Assembly (NCBI RefSeq): GCF_035481675.1 | Contig: NZ_JAYJJW010000002.1 | Span: 372,001-436,000, forward strand | DNA length: 64,000 bases | Source of the DNA: Alteriqipengyuania_B sp035481675 | GTDB taxonomy: Bacteria; Pseudomonadota; Alphaproteobacteria; Sphingomonadales; Sphingomonadaceae | Direction: 5' to 3' | Part shown: positions 9,230 to 17,893 of the stretch, piece by piece | Layout: every line of letters starts with the position of its first letter | Numbering within the stretch: the stretch's first letter is position 1 | Translations under genes and position numbers: made by a program | Notes under the pieces: generated by a model | What the model was told of the DNA's origin: nothing | Databases searched by the model: none | What the model saw: the letters and a program-made list of their open reading frames with translations, nothing else

Positions 9230-9766
9230 ATGGCCGGTAGCCTCAACAAAGTCATGCTGATCGGAAACCTGGGCGCAGACCCGGAAATCCGCAGCTTCCA
9301 GAACGGCGGCAAGGTCGCCAACCTGCGCATCGCCACCAGCGAGACGTGGAAGGACCGCAACACCGGCGAACGGCAGGAGCGGACCGAGTGGCATACCGTC
9401 GCGATCTTTTCCGAAGGCCTCGTCGGCGTGGTCGAACGTTACCTGCGCAAGGGTAGCAAGGTCTATGTCGAAGGGCAGCTGCAGACCCGCAAGTGGCAAG
9501 ACCAGTCGGGTAACGACCGCTATTCCACCGAGGTGGTGATCCGCGGCCTCAACGGCTCGCTCACCATGCTCGACGGCGCCCAGGGCGGCGGCGGCGGGGG
9601 TGGCGGCGGCGGCTACTCCGGCGGTGGCGGTGGCGGTGGCGGCGGCCAGCGGTCGGGCGGCAACGACGGTGGCTGGAACCAGGGCGGCGGCGGCAATGGC
9701 GGCGGCGGATCGTCCTCCGGCGGCAGCTCCAATTACGACGATCTGGACGACGACATTCCGTTCTGA
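9230..9766 (+). CDS. ssb: single-stranded DNA-binding protein
   Basis: 178 residues. The N-terminal OB fold (MAGSLNKVMLIGNLGADPE ... FSEGL ... LRKGSKVYVEGQL) runs to about residue 112. A glycine-rich linker with uninterrupted Gly runs follows (about 118-165), and the acidic tip DDDIPF, which docks replication and repair partners, closes the protein. Single gene, with short spaces on both sides. Confidence 0.98.
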   Translation: MAGSLNKVMLIGNLGADPEIRSFQNGGKVANLRIATSETWKDRNTGERQERTEWHTVAIFSEGLVGVVERYLRKGSKVYVEGQLQTRKWQDQSGNDRYSTEVVIRGLNGSLTMLDGAQGGGGGGGGGGYSGGGGGGGGGQRSGGNDGGWNQGGGGNGGGGSSSGGSSNYDDLDDDIPF

Positions 9767-9814
9767 TCCTCGGCCCGATTTGCCCGGGCAGGATTCTCGT
9801 GGTAACAATATATC

Positions 9815-10267
9815 ATGAGGTGCAAATTAGCGCATATTCTCGCCTTGCCCGTGCTGCTTGCGGCTCCGCTTAGCGCAGCAACGGCGACCGATCCTTCGTT
9901 CGCAGTCGAGCACCTGCAGAATATCGAGGAAAGCGAGGCGCGCCTCGTGCTCGCCGCGCTCGTGCGCGAGCAGAAAAAGCTGCGCACGGAAGAGGGCACG
10001 TATTTCCATCTCTATAGCGGCGCGCCCGCATCCTACGAGCAGAACGCCGTGGGCCCGCGCGAAGCGTTCCTCGCGCTCGATCTGGGCAATATCTGGCGCG
10101 TGCGGCGCCTTTCGCCGCAAGGTGAGACGTTTCCCAAATACGAGATCATCGTCGCTCACGGTTCGGAGGACATGAACTGGAAGCTGACGGTGACGATGGG
10201 TTGGGCGGACGCAGCCGGCCGGGTCGACAGCGTCACGATGTTCCTCGGGCCGCCGCCACCCTTCTAA
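9815..10267 (+). CDS. exported hypothetical protein
   Basis: 150 residues with a signal peptide (MRCKLAHILALPVLLAAPLS, cleavage near SAATA). The mature part has no motif I recognise. It contains YFHLYSGAPASYEQNAVGPRE and ends in a proline run. The stop is 6 bases from the stop of the convergent yceD-like gene. The signal peptide and the absence of a competing frame make it a likely real gene of unknown function. Confidence 0.7.
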   Translation: MRCKLAHILALPVLLAAPLSAATATDPSFAVEHLQNIEESEARLVLAALVREQKKLRTEEGTYFHLYSGAPASYEQNAVGPREAFLALDLGNIWRVRRLSPQGETFPKYEIIVAHGSEDMNWKLTVTMGWADAAGRVDSVTMFLGPPPPF

Positions 10268-10273
10268 GCCGGG

Positions 10274-10795
10274 CTATTCCTTCTTCAGCGCGGCCAGCGC
10301 GGCAAAAGGCCCGCTGGCCTCGGCGCTCGACACCAGCCCCGCCTTGCGCGCCTCTTCCGCGCCCGGTCCTTCCGCGAAGGGATCGATCGCGAGCCCGAGC
10401 GTCTGCGCGACCGCTTCGCCCAGGTCGAACCGGTCGCCCCTGTACTCGATCTCGTCGAGCTGGTCGGCGGTGAGTTCGATTTCCTCGTCCGGCGTCGGCA
10501 GGCTGTTCTCCGGCACGAAGCGCAGCGAGATATCCTCGGCAATGCGCACCGGCAGGTCTTCGCCCGAAACCGCGCAGCTCTGCACGATTTGCGCCTCCAG
10601 TGTGCCGCGCGCGGCCACCGCGTTGCCATCGGGATCGAGCACGACTTCGGCCCGCATGCTGTCGACGGAAACGAGGTCGAATCGCCGCGCCAGCGCGCTG
10701 CGCTCCCCCTCGCCGGGTTCGAGCACGATCGCCCCTTCGGTCAGCTTGCGCGGATCGACCATGCGGGAAAATTCGGGGGCGGCCGCGTCGCTCAT
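10274..10795 (-). CDS. YceD family (DUF177) protein
   Basis: 173 residues. Has the family frame: a middle VVLDPDGNAVAARGTLEAQIVQSCAVSGEDLPVRI segment with the conserved cysteine, then an acidic stretch EEIELTADQLDEIEYRGDRFDLGEAVAQTLGLAIDPF. YceD proteins are linked to 23S rRNA metabolism in bacteria and plastids. Here the gene overlaps the upstream cytochrome bc1 chaperone gene by 4 bases, a pairing common in alphaproteobacteria. No rpmF follows, unlike in E. coli. Confidence 0.88.
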   Translation of the reverse strand: MSDAAAPEFSRMVDPRKLTEGAIVLEPGEGERSALARRFDLVSVDSMRAEVVLDPDGNAVAARGTLEAQIVQSCAVSGEDLPVRIAEDISLRFVPENSLPTPDEEIELTADQLDEIEYRGDRFDLGEAVAQTLGLAIDPFAEGPGAEEARKAGLVSSAEASGPFAALAALKKE

Positions 10796-11313
10796 CGCGG
10801 GATCGACCCGGCCAGCACGTTCTCGCGCTTCAGGCTCATCAGCTGGCTGCGCAGATGGCGCAGTTCGCCGGCCAGCCCTTCGGCCAGGCCATCGTCCGCC
10901 AGGGTGACGTTGCGGCGTATCGCCTCGACCAGTTCGTCGTCGTCGTCGGCAGCGAAGGCATCGCGCAGCGCGCCCCACCGGCCGCCGAGCGTGCTCATGA
11001 GCCGGCCGACATGCTTGCCGACGACCATGTCGCCGATCCCCGCCTCGCGCAGCTGGCCGTCCATGTCGGCCACGAACAGTTCGGTCAGCAGCGTGGTCTC
11101 GCTTTCCAGGCCCGCCTCGGCCTCCATCCGCAACAGCACGCAGATCAGCACCATCGTGATCATGTCGAAGCGCCCGGCGGTCGAATCCTCGACCCCCAGG
11201 TCGCGGTACCACTGCGCCTCGCGGCTTATCTCGACCACGCGGTGCCACAGCGGGCGCAGTTCCTCGCGCTTGTCGACCTTACGGCGTTTGAGCAATCCGT
11301 TGAGCAGTCCCAT
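10792..11313 (-). CDS. ubiquinol-cytochrome c chaperone (CBP3-like) protein
   Basis: 173 residues. The pattern LWHRVVEISREAQWYRDLGVEDSTAGRFDMITM and the later MDGQLREAGIGDMVVGKHVGRLM fit the ubiquinol_cyt_C_chap family that assists assembly of cytochrome b in complex III. It starts at the ATG with good family spacing and overlaps the downstream yceD-like gene (ATGA). It is divergent from a BamE-like lipoprotein gene. Confidence 0.88.
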   Translation of the reverse strand: MGLLNGLLKRRKVDKREELRPLWHRVVEISREAQWYRDLGVEDSTAGRFDMITMVLICVLLRMEAEAGLESETTLLTELFVADMDGQLREAGIGDMVVGKHVGRLMSTLGGRWGALRDAFAADDDDELVEAIRRNVTLADDGLAEGLAGELRHLRSQLMSLKRENVLAGSIPR

Positions 11314-11518
11314 GGCGTCACCTTCATCCGTTCAGCGGCGATTAAATGCGCGGGCGGCAACCCGCAGGCGCAGTCTTGTCACCAGCGGGCCCCAGCGGGC
11401 CATTGCAGCGCATGGCGCTTGCCCTTAAGGCCCCGGGTGACAGTAAACGATATAGGACGGGCGGCGCGCGGCGCAATCGGCGCAGATCGCAGGCCCGACA
11501 GGACGGAACGGACAATCC

Positions 11519-11986
11519 ATGGCACGCCTTGCGCCTCTCGCTTCCCTGGCACTGGTGGCCGCCACGCTTGGCGGATGCGCCTCGATTACCGAGCAGCGCG
11601 GCTACATTATCGACCGCTTCCTGCTGGAATCGGTCCAGCCGGGGATCGATAACCGCCGCAGCGTGGAACAGACGCTTGGCCGGCCGAGCTTCGAAAGCCA
11701 GTTCGGCGATCCGGTGTGGTATTACGTGTCCTCCACCACGGAACGCGCGCCCTTCGGCACGCCGCAGATCGACAAGCACCTGACCTTCGCCGTGCATTTC
11801 GACGAGGCCGGGCGCGTGACGCAGGTGACGCAGGCGGGGATGGAGCAGGTCGCAAGGATCGACCCCGATGGCGACGAAACGCCCACGCTGGGCCGCGACC
11901 GTGGCTTCTTCGAAGACCTGTTCGGCAATATCGGCCGCGTCGGCGCGCCGGGTGCGGGCGGGGCCGGCGGGCCGGGCGGGCAGTAA
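11519..11986 (+). CDS. BamE/SmpA-like outer-membrane lipoprotein
   Basis: 155 residues. Lipoprotein signal with lipobox LGGC at about residue 19 (MARLAPLASLALVAATLGGC), then GYIIDRFLLESVQPGIDNRRSVEQTLGRPSF, the N-terminal SmpA/OmlA pattern of a short helix pair followed by G-x-P. BamE is part of the beta-barrel assembly machine. The glycine-rich C-terminus (GAPGAGGAGGPGGQ) is an extension beyond the family core. Named BamE-like rather than bamE because only the fold pattern is seen. Confidence 0.82.
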   Translation: MARLAPLASLALVAATLGGCASITEQRGYIIDRFLLESVQPGIDNRRSVEQTLGRPSFESQFGDPVWYYVSSTTERAPFGTPQIDKHLTFAVHFDEAGRVTQVTQAGMEQVARIDPDGDETPTLGRDRGFFEDLFGNIGRVGAPGAGGAGGPGGQ

Positions 11987-12015
11987 TTTTCGCCCAATGC
12001 CTTTGTCGCGGGCGA

Positions 12016-12043
12016 GTTGAAGCCCGCGCAAACGCCCCCATAT
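12016..12043 (+). promoter_or_regulatory. sigma-32 (RpoH) heat-shock promoter of hslVU
   Basis: GTTGAA (12016-12021), 14-base spacer, then CCCCATAT (12036-12043). This matches the sigma-32 consensus CTTGAA-N13/14-CCCCATNT at all but one position. Transcription would start about 6-8 bases after the -10, i.e. at 12049-12051, right on the hslV ATG. Confidence 0.8.
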
Positions 12044-12050
12044 CCGCCGC

Positions 12051-12611
12051 ATGACTGGATCGAAGGACAGCCACGGCCTGACGACGTGGCACGGCACCAC
12101 CATCATCGGCGTGAAGCGCGGCGGCAAGACCGTCGTCGCCGGTGACGGGCAGGTCTCCATGGGCAATACGGTGATGAAGCCGAATGCCCGCAAGGTTCGC
12201 CGCATCGGCAAGGACGGCAAGGTCGTGGGCGGTTTCGCCGGAGCGACCGCCGACGCCTTCACTCTGTTCGAGCGGCTGGAAAAGAAGCTGGAGCAGTACA
12301 GCGGCCAGCTGATGCGCGCCGCGGTGGAGCTCGCCAAGGACTGGCGGACCGACAAGTATCTCCGCAATCTCGAAGCGCTGATGATCGTGGCCGATGCGGA
12401 CACGCTGCTGGTTCTGACCGGCAACGGCGACGTGCTGGAACCCGAAGGCGGCATTGCGGCCATCGGCAGCGGCGGCAATTACGCCCTGTCCGCCGCCCGC
12501 GCGCTCGCCGATTACGAGGACGATGCGGAAAAGATCGCGCGCAAGGCCATGGCCGTTGCCGCCGACGTCTGCGTCTTCACCAACGACCAGGTCACGCTCG
12601 AAACCGTCTGA
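12051..12611 (+). CDS. hslV: ATP-dependent protease subunit HslV
   Basis: 186 residues. Threonine protease of the HslUV (ClpQY) complex. The propeptide is about 14 residues, and cleavage in HGTTI exposes the catalytic N-terminal Thr. The conserved GDGQVSMGNTVMKPNARKVRR and the later GSGGNYALSAARAL are both present. There is no Shine-Dalgarno sequence before the ATG; it sits 7 bases after a sigma-32 -10 element, consistent with a leaderless message. hslU follows 27 bases downstream. Confidence 0.97.
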   Translation: MTGSKDSHGLTTWHGTTIIGVKRGGKTVVAGDGQVSMGNTVMKPNARKVRRIGKDGKVVGGFAGATADAFTLFERLEKKLEQYSGQLMRAAVELAKDWRTDKYLRNLEALMIVADADTLLVLTGNGDVLEPEGGIAAIGSGGNYALSAARALADYEDDAEKIARKAMAVAADVCVFTNDQVTLETV

Positions 12612-12638
12612 CCTCTCGCCAATTTTCCGAAAGCTGAC

Positions 12639-13940
12639 ATGACCGACAACCTCACCCCCAAGGCGATCGTCGCCGCGCTCGACGAGCACATCATCGGCCA
12701 GAAGGATGCCAAGCGCGCGGTGTCCGTGGCGCTGCGCAACCGCTGGCGCCGCCAACGCCTGCCGCGCGAATTGCGCGACGAAGTGACGCCGAAGAACATC
12801 CTGATGATCGGCCCGACCGGTTGCGGCAAGACCGAGATCAGCCGCCGGCTCGCCAAGCTGGTCGACGCGCCCTTCGTGAAAGTGGAAGCGACCAAGTTCA
12901 CCGAAGTCGGCTATGTCGGCCGCGACGTGGAACAGATTGCCCGCGACCTGGCCGAAGATGCGATCCGCTTGGAAAAGGACCGCCGCCGCGATGCGGTGCG
13001 CGAAGCGGCGAGCGAGGCCGCGATGCAGCGGCTGCTCAACGCGCTGGTCGGAGAGAATGCGAGCGAGGCGACCCGCGAAAGCTTCCGCCAGCGCATAGTC
13101 GACAACTCGATGAACGAAACCGAGGTGGAAATCGAGGTCGCCGACAGCCCCAATGCGCCGATGGAAATCCCCGGCCTTGGCGGCGGCATGGGCATGATCG
13201 ACCTTTCCGACATGATGGGCAAGGCGCTCGGCAAGAAGCCGACCAAGCGGCGCAAGCTGAAAGTCCCCGATGCGTGGGACAAGCTGGTCGACGAAGAGGC
13301 CGAGAAGCGCATGGACCAGGACGACGTGAACCGGGTCGCGCTGCAGAATGCGGAAACCAACGGCATCGTCTTCCTTGACGAGGTGGACAAGATCGCGGTC
13401 AGCGACGTGCGCGGCGGCAGCGTGTCGCGCGAAGGCGTTCAGCGCGACCTGCTGCCACTGATCGAAGGCACGACGGTGGCCACGAAATACGGCCCGATGA
13501 AGACCGATCACGTGCTCTTCATCGCCAGCGGCGCGTTCCATGTCGCCAAACCTTCCGACATGCTGCCCGAATTGCAGGGCCGGCTGCCGATCCGTGTCGA
13601 GCTGCGCAGCCTGACGCAGGAGGATTTCGTCCGCATCCTGTCCGAAACCAAGGCCAACCTCGTCAGCCAGTACAAGGCGCTGCTCGGCACGGAAGACGTG
13701 ACGGTTGAGATGACCGACGAAGCGATCGCCGAGGTCGCGCGCATCGCCGCGCAGGTGAACGAGACGGTCGAGAACATCGGCGCCCGCCGCCTGCAGACCG
13801 TGATGGAGCGCCTGTTCGAGGAACTGAGCTTCGAGGCCGAAGCAAAGAAGGGCGAGACCGTGACGATCGACGCCGACTACGTGCGCGAGCGCCTGACCGG
13901 CCTCGCGGAAGACGCGGATCTGTCGAAGTATATTCTCTGA
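12639..13940 (+). CDS. hslU: HslU AAA+ unfoldase of the HslUV protease
   Basis: 433 residues, standard length. Walker A GPTGCGKTE near residues 52-60, Walker B IVFLDEVDKIA near 246-256, the I-domain insertion between them, and the C-terminal GARRLQTVMERLFEELSF and DLSKYIL (the C-terminal tail that enters HslV). Same operon as hslV and under the same heat-shock promoter. Confidence 0.98.
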   Translation: MTDNLTPKAIVAALDEHIIGQKDAKRAVSVALRNRWRRQRLPRELRDEVTPKNILMIGPTGCGKTEISRRLAKLVDAPFVKVEATKFTEVGYVGRDVEQIARDLAEDAIRLEKDRRRDAVREAASEAAMQRLLNALVGENASEATRESFRQRIVDNSMNETEVEIEVADSPNAPMEIPGLGGGMGMIDLSDMMGKALGKKPTKRRKLKVPDAWDKLVDEEAEKRMDQDDVNRVALQNAETNGIVFLDEVDKIAVSDVRGGSVSREGVQRDLLPLIEGTTVATKYGPMKTDHVLFIASGAFHVAKPSDMLPELQGRLPIRVELRSLTQEDFVRILSETKANLVSQYKALLGTEDVTVEMTDEAIAEVARIAAQVNETVENIGARRLQTVMERLFEELSFEAEAKKGETVTIDADYVRERLTGLAEDADLSKYIL

Positions 13941-13957
13941 CGAAGATCCGCTACGAC

Positions 13958-14320
13958 ATGGCGATGGGCAAGTTCTATCGCGGTCTCAAACGGTGGACGG
14001 ATCGGGACATCGCGAGTTCGACTCGCCCGATATCTCTCATGCTTCCCTTCATGGTCTTCGCGCTCTTGACCGTGCCCTTCCGCGTGTCCGACGTGACGTT
14101 TTGGCCTTGGATTGCAGTTGTTGTGGGTGCCCTGTGCCTCACCTGGCTGATCTGGGGCGTATCGCGCGCAGTACATGTCCTGAAGGTCGCGGATTGGAAG
14201 GCGTCCAAGCAATATGAGCGGAAAGGCCGGTACCTCCTGTCACGTGAATACCACGAGACCGTCTTCGCCTCGAAAACGCGCCGGCTGGAACGCAAAGAGC
14301 GTCCGGACAAAACCTCCTGA
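13958..14320 (+). CDS. small membrane protein, unknown function
   Basis: 120 residues with two membrane helices (about 26-43 and 49-70, LMLPFMVFALLTVPF and WIAVVVGALCLTWLIWG) and a basic C-terminal tail (KTRRLERKERPDK). It starts 17 bases after hslU and could be read through from it. ATGs at 13958 and 13964 are both possible. The base composition is a little lower in GC than its neighbours. No family recognised. Confidence 0.6.
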   Translation: MAMGKFYRGLKRWTDRDIASSTRPISLMLPFMVFALLTVPFRVSDVTFWPWIAVVVGALCLTWLIWGVSRAVHVLKVADWKASKQYERKGRYLLSREYHETVFASKTRRLERKERPDKTS

Positions 14321-14385
14321 TTAACCGCTTCACCCGATTTTCACTGATTGCTGCGACAAGCTCCGCGTGCACAGGGGAGCATAGG

Positions 14386-15099
14386 ATGTTCGGACAAAAG
14401 ACTTTCGGCAGGCGCGCCGCGCCGCAATTCGGCGCAGCGACGGCGGCAGCGAGCGCCCCGCAGCCGCAGCGCGATCCGGCCGACGAGGGGCGGATCATTG
14501 CCGCCGCAATGTGGGACGGCCCGCTGGGTGCGAAGCTGCGCGAAGCGAGGATGACCCCGGATAGCCCGCACAACCTCGTCCTCACCCATGATCGCATGCG
14601 CGCCATGGAAGACGCCGCAACCGCGCGGATGAACCGCATGATCGCCCGGATCGAGGCCCATGTGCAGGGCATCGCCGTCAGGCCGTTCGCGCTGATCCCG
14701 TGGGCTGTATGGGAAGACGCCAACGCGGCCTTCCTGATGAAGCTCGACTTCCTGCCGAGCTCGCCGTGGAACAATTTCATCCTGCCGACCGACGCGCGCT
14801 CCGCCGAATTCCTCGGCCTGCCGGAACATCCGCGCGCCGTCGCCCCCGGCCTGACCGAGCAGGTCGCCGCGATGGTGACGGAATTGCGCGAGGAAACCGC
14901 CGACTATCTCGACGCCGGGATCGCCCGCATCGCGCGCGGCGATTTCGCCTTTCTCGACGAGTACGAATCCAACCGCAACGAACGCTTCCAGCGCCTGTTC
15001 GCGCTCGCCCGCTACCTCGCCGAAATCACTTTCGGCCCGGCGGTGATCGCGAAGCACGACGAACAGTTCGGCCTCGGCCTCTCGAGCATTCCCGAATAG
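14386..15099 (+). CDS. conserved hypothetical protein
   Basis: 237 residues, soluble, Ala/Pro-rich for the first 35, then helical. Includes PFALIPWAVWEDANAAFLMKL and NNFILPTDARSAEFLG. No catalytic motif or signal peptide is seen. Regular codon use and an AGGGGAG-like ribosome site (14373-14379) support a real gene. Convergent with the EEP-family gene that follows. Confidence 0.7.
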   Translation: MFGQKTFGRRAAPQFGAATAAASAPQPQRDPADEGRIIAAAMWDGPLGAKLREARMTPDSPHNLVLTHDRMRAMEDAATARMNRMIARIEAHVQGIAVRPFALIPWAVWEDANAAFLMKLDFLPSSPWNNFILPTDARSAEFLGLPEHPRAVAPGLTEQVAAMVTELREETADYLDAGIARIARGDFAFLDEYESNRNERFQRLFALARYLAEITFGPAVIAKHDEQFGLGLSSIPE

Positions 15100-15138
15100 G
15101 CTGCGGGCTGCGCCGTCTGCCTGCGCTGGCAAGCTCGT

Positions 15139-16185
15139 TTAACGCGAAGGTTTAGCGCGCCCGCCGGAGCCGCTTTCCGCCGTAGCGGGGTTTTCGATAT
15201 CCGCGTCGGGCGAAGCGGGGTCCACACAGACCTTGGCGATCATCGGCAGATGGTCGGACCCCACGTTGCGCCCGATATTCATTTCCGCGACCTTCACCCC
15301 GTCCTTGATCATGATCTGGTCGAGCGGCCAGCCGGCAAAGGCAAGACTGGCTGGAAAGGTGGCGAATGTCCCGCGGCCGACCCTCGGGTCCAGGTAGTCA
15401 CCTTCCTCGCGGAAGTTCTCGGTAGTGCGTGACCACGGCACGTCGTTGAAATCGCCGATCGCGAGCACATTGCCCAGTCCATCCGGGGTCTTGGAGCCCG
15501 CGCGGGCAATATTTGCGTCGCGTCTGTCGGTGCTTTCCCCCGGCAACGGCGGGCGCGGGTGAAGGCCGATCAACTCGAAACGCGCGCCGTCCGCCATGCG
15601 CAGCGTGGCGTAAAGCGTGGGTGTGTTGCTGCCGGTGACGATTGCCATTTCGGCAGCATCCACCTGCAGGCGCGTGGCAAAGGCCATCCCGTATTTGTTG
15701 TCGAGCGGTCGTATCAGCGTGTAATCGTAGCGGGCGAGCGTCGGGCCAAGCGCTTCAATCCATGGCTCGTGCGTTTCCATCAGCAGCAGTATGTCAGGAT
15801 CGACTTTTTCGATCAGCGCAGCCGTTTCCGGATACCGATCGTTTGTCTGCAGGACATTGAACGACAGCACGCGGGCGCAGTTCATCCCGTCCACCTGGTC
15901 GGGCAGCGCGACGTCCGACGGCGCGAGGGCGGTATAGGGCCAGATCCGCACGAGGTTCGTGATTGCGGCGAGGGCGCAAAGGCCAATGGCCGGCCAACGC
16001 CCATTGCGGGCCAGGAACAGCGCCGCAATGGCCACCGCCGCAGCCAGAAAGATCGCCGGCTCCCTGACGAAATCGAGGATTCGAACCAAGCCGCGGTTGG
16101 TCGGCCACAAGCTGATCAGCGCAAGCAGCAGCAGGATCGCCCCCGCGACGAGGAAAGGCCAATCGCGTTTTGTGAGACTTCGCAT
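15139..16185 (-). CDS. endonuclease/exonuclease/phosphatase-family membrane protein
   Basis: 348 residues. Three N-terminal membrane helices (about 10-28, 38-60 and 66-82), then an EEP catalytic domain: LSFNVLQTN, LLLMETHEPW (metal-binding Glu), LHPRPP, GDFNDVPWS (Asp/Asn pair) and the terminal GSDHLPM (catalytic His). The architecture matches the exported or membrane-anchored EEP proteins (YafD/Exo_endo_phos), usually phosphodiesterases or lipid phosphatases. The catalytic part probably faces the periplasm. Substrate unknown. Confidence 0.87.
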   Translation of the reverse strand: MRSLTKRDWPFLVAGAILLLLALISLWPTNRGLVRILDFVREPAIFLAAAVAIAALFLARNGRWPAIGLCALAAITNLVRIWPYTALAPSDVALPDQVDGMNCARVLSFNVLQTNDRYPETAALIEKVDPDILLLMETHEPWIEALGPTLARYDYTLIRPLDNKYGMAFATRLQVDAAEMAIVTGSNTPTLYATLRMADGARFELIGLHPRPPLPGESTDRRDANIARAGSKTPDGLGNVLAIGDFNDVPWSRTTENFREEGDYLDPRVGRGTFATFPASLAFAGWPLDQIMIKDGVKVAEMNIGRNVGSDHLPMIAKVCVDPASPDADIENPATAESGSGGRAKPSR

Positions 16186-16267
16186 CGTACCTGTTCCTTT
16201 AAAAGGTGACCGGACGCGTTGTGTCGGTTGCGCTGGGGCGTGGCCGATAGGCCGGCGCTTTGCAAAC

Positions 16268-17761
16268 TTAGGGATGCGGGGCCAGCCCGATCTCCACGCC
16301 GGTCTTGTCGGTCAGCGCGAACTTGTCGATCAGGTCGGCGCTCGCTTCGTTGAGGCCGATCACCTGCACGCTGCGGCCGTTGAGGCGCATGCGTTCCACC
16401 ACCTTGTCGAGCACGCCGACGCCGCTGATGTCCCAGAAATGGGCGCGGGTGACATCAATCACCACGTGGTCGGCGGGGTCGGGACGCTCGCTTTCCCGGC
16501 CGAAGGCTTGGCTGAAGCGATCGACGCTGGCGAAGAAGATCTGCCCGGTGATCGTGTAGGTAGCGACCTGGTCGTCCCGCACGCGGGTGACATCGAACAT
16601 CGTCATGACCTTGCCGGTGAAGAAGATGCCGGACAGCAGCACGCCCACCAGCACGCCCAGCGCAAGGTTGTGGCTCGCAACGACGACCACGACTGTGCTC
16701 AGCATCACCACGCTCGATTGCCAGGGGTGGTAACGAAGGTTGGGAATCGAATTCCAGCTGAAGGTGCCGATGCTGACCATGATCATCACCGCCACCAGCG
16801 CCGCCATCGGGATCTGCCCGACGATGGGGCCGAGCGCGGCGAGCAGCACCAGCAGGGTGATCCCGGCGGTGAAGCTGGACAGGCGCCCGCGCCCGCCGCT
16901 GGTCACGTTGATGACCGACTGGCCGATCATCGCGCAGCCGCCCATGCCGCCGAAGAAGGCCGCGGCGATATTCGCGATGCCTTGCCCGCCGCTCTCGCGC
17001 TGCTTGTCGGAATCGGTGTGCGTCATGTCGTCGACGATCTGCGCGGTCAGCAGGCTTTCCAGCAGGCCGACGGCGGCCATGGTGGCGGAATAGGGCGCGA
17101 TGATCCGCAGCGTTTCCCACGTCAACGGCACGTCGGGCAGGACGAAATAGGGCAGGCCTTCGGGCAGTTCGCCCATGTCGCTGACCGTGTTTACGTCAAG
17201 CCCCATGCCGATGGTGATCGCTCCGATTATGACAATGGCGACCAGCGGGGAGGGGACGGCGGTGGTCAGGCGCGGCAGCAGGTAGATGATGGCCAGCGCG
17301 CCGGCGACAAGCGGGTAGGTGATCCACGGCACGCCGACCAGCTGGGGCAACTGTGCCATGAAAATGAGGATCGCGAGGGCATTGACGAAGCCGGTGATGA
17401 CGCTGCGGCTGACGAACTGCATCAGCAGGTCGAGCCGGATGACGGCCGCGATCAGCTGGAAGATGCCCATAAGGATCGTCGCGGCGAACAGATATTCCAC
17501 CCCGTAATCGCGTACCAGCGGGATGACGACCACGGCCACCGCGGCGGTGGCGGCGGAGATCATGCCGGGCCGCCCGCCGGTAAAGGCGATGACCATGGCA
17601 ATGGTGATCGAGGCATACAGGCCGACGCGCGGATCGACCCCGGCGATGATCGAGAAGCCGATCGCCTCCGGGATCAGCGCGAGGGCGACGACGATGCCGG
17701 CGAGGATGTCGGCCCGGACATTACCGAACCAGTCGCGCTTGAACGCGGCGGAATTGAACAT
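16268..17761 (-). CDS. SulP family anion transporter with STAS domain
   Basis: 497 residues. N-terminal transmembrane domain of 12-14 helices with the SulP opening (DIL.GIVVALALIPEAIGFSIIAGVDP) and GYGVEYLF-type helices. The C-terminal STAS domain (about 390-490) includes VVIDVTRAHFWDISGVGVLDKVV. Some relatives carry bicarbonate/Na+ or sulfate; the sequence alone does not decide. Monocistronic: the neighbouring ABC exporter gene starts further away on the same strand. Confidence 0.93.
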   Translation of the reverse strand: MFNSAAFKRDWFGNVRADILAGIVVALALIPEAIGFSIIAGVDPRVGLYASITIAMVIAFTGGRPGMISAATAAVAVVVIPLVRDYGVEYLFAATILMGIFQLIAAVIRLDLLMQFVSRSVITGFVNALAILIFMAQLPQLVGVPWITYPLVAGALAIIYLLPRLTTAVPSPLVAIVIIGAITIGMGLDVNTVSDMGELPEGLPYFVLPDVPLTWETLRIIAPYSATMAAVGLLESLLTAQIVDDMTHTDSDKQRESGGQGIANIAAAFFGGMGGCAMIGQSVINVTSGGRGRLSSFTAGITLLVLLAALGPIVGQIPMAALVAVMIMVSIGTFSWNSIPNLRYHPWQSSVVMLSTVVVVVASHNLALGVLVGVLLSGIFFTGKVMTMFDVTRVRDDQVATYTITGQIFFASVDRFSQAFGRESERPDPADHVVIDVTRAHFWDISGVGVLDKVVERMRLNGRSVQVIGLNEASADLIDKFALTDKTGVEIGLAPHP

Positions 17762-17893
17762 GGATATTGCCTGTCAGCTGCGCGGCGACGCTGCGCCTCA
17801 AGGGCGCGCGATGCCGGTGGATGTGGAATGCCGGGAGCCGTAGCCTTTGCTGCAGTGCAGCACAACCCCGCCGCCCGGGGCCTTGGCGAGCGC

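Noticed and set aside
9590..9730. GGC/GGT-rich tract that looks like a simple repeat or CRISPR-like array
   Set aside because: It encodes the glycine linker of SSB; no spacer-repeat structure.
11607..13541. A 644-codon minus-strand frame
   Set aside because: Antisense to the BamE-like gene and hslVU.
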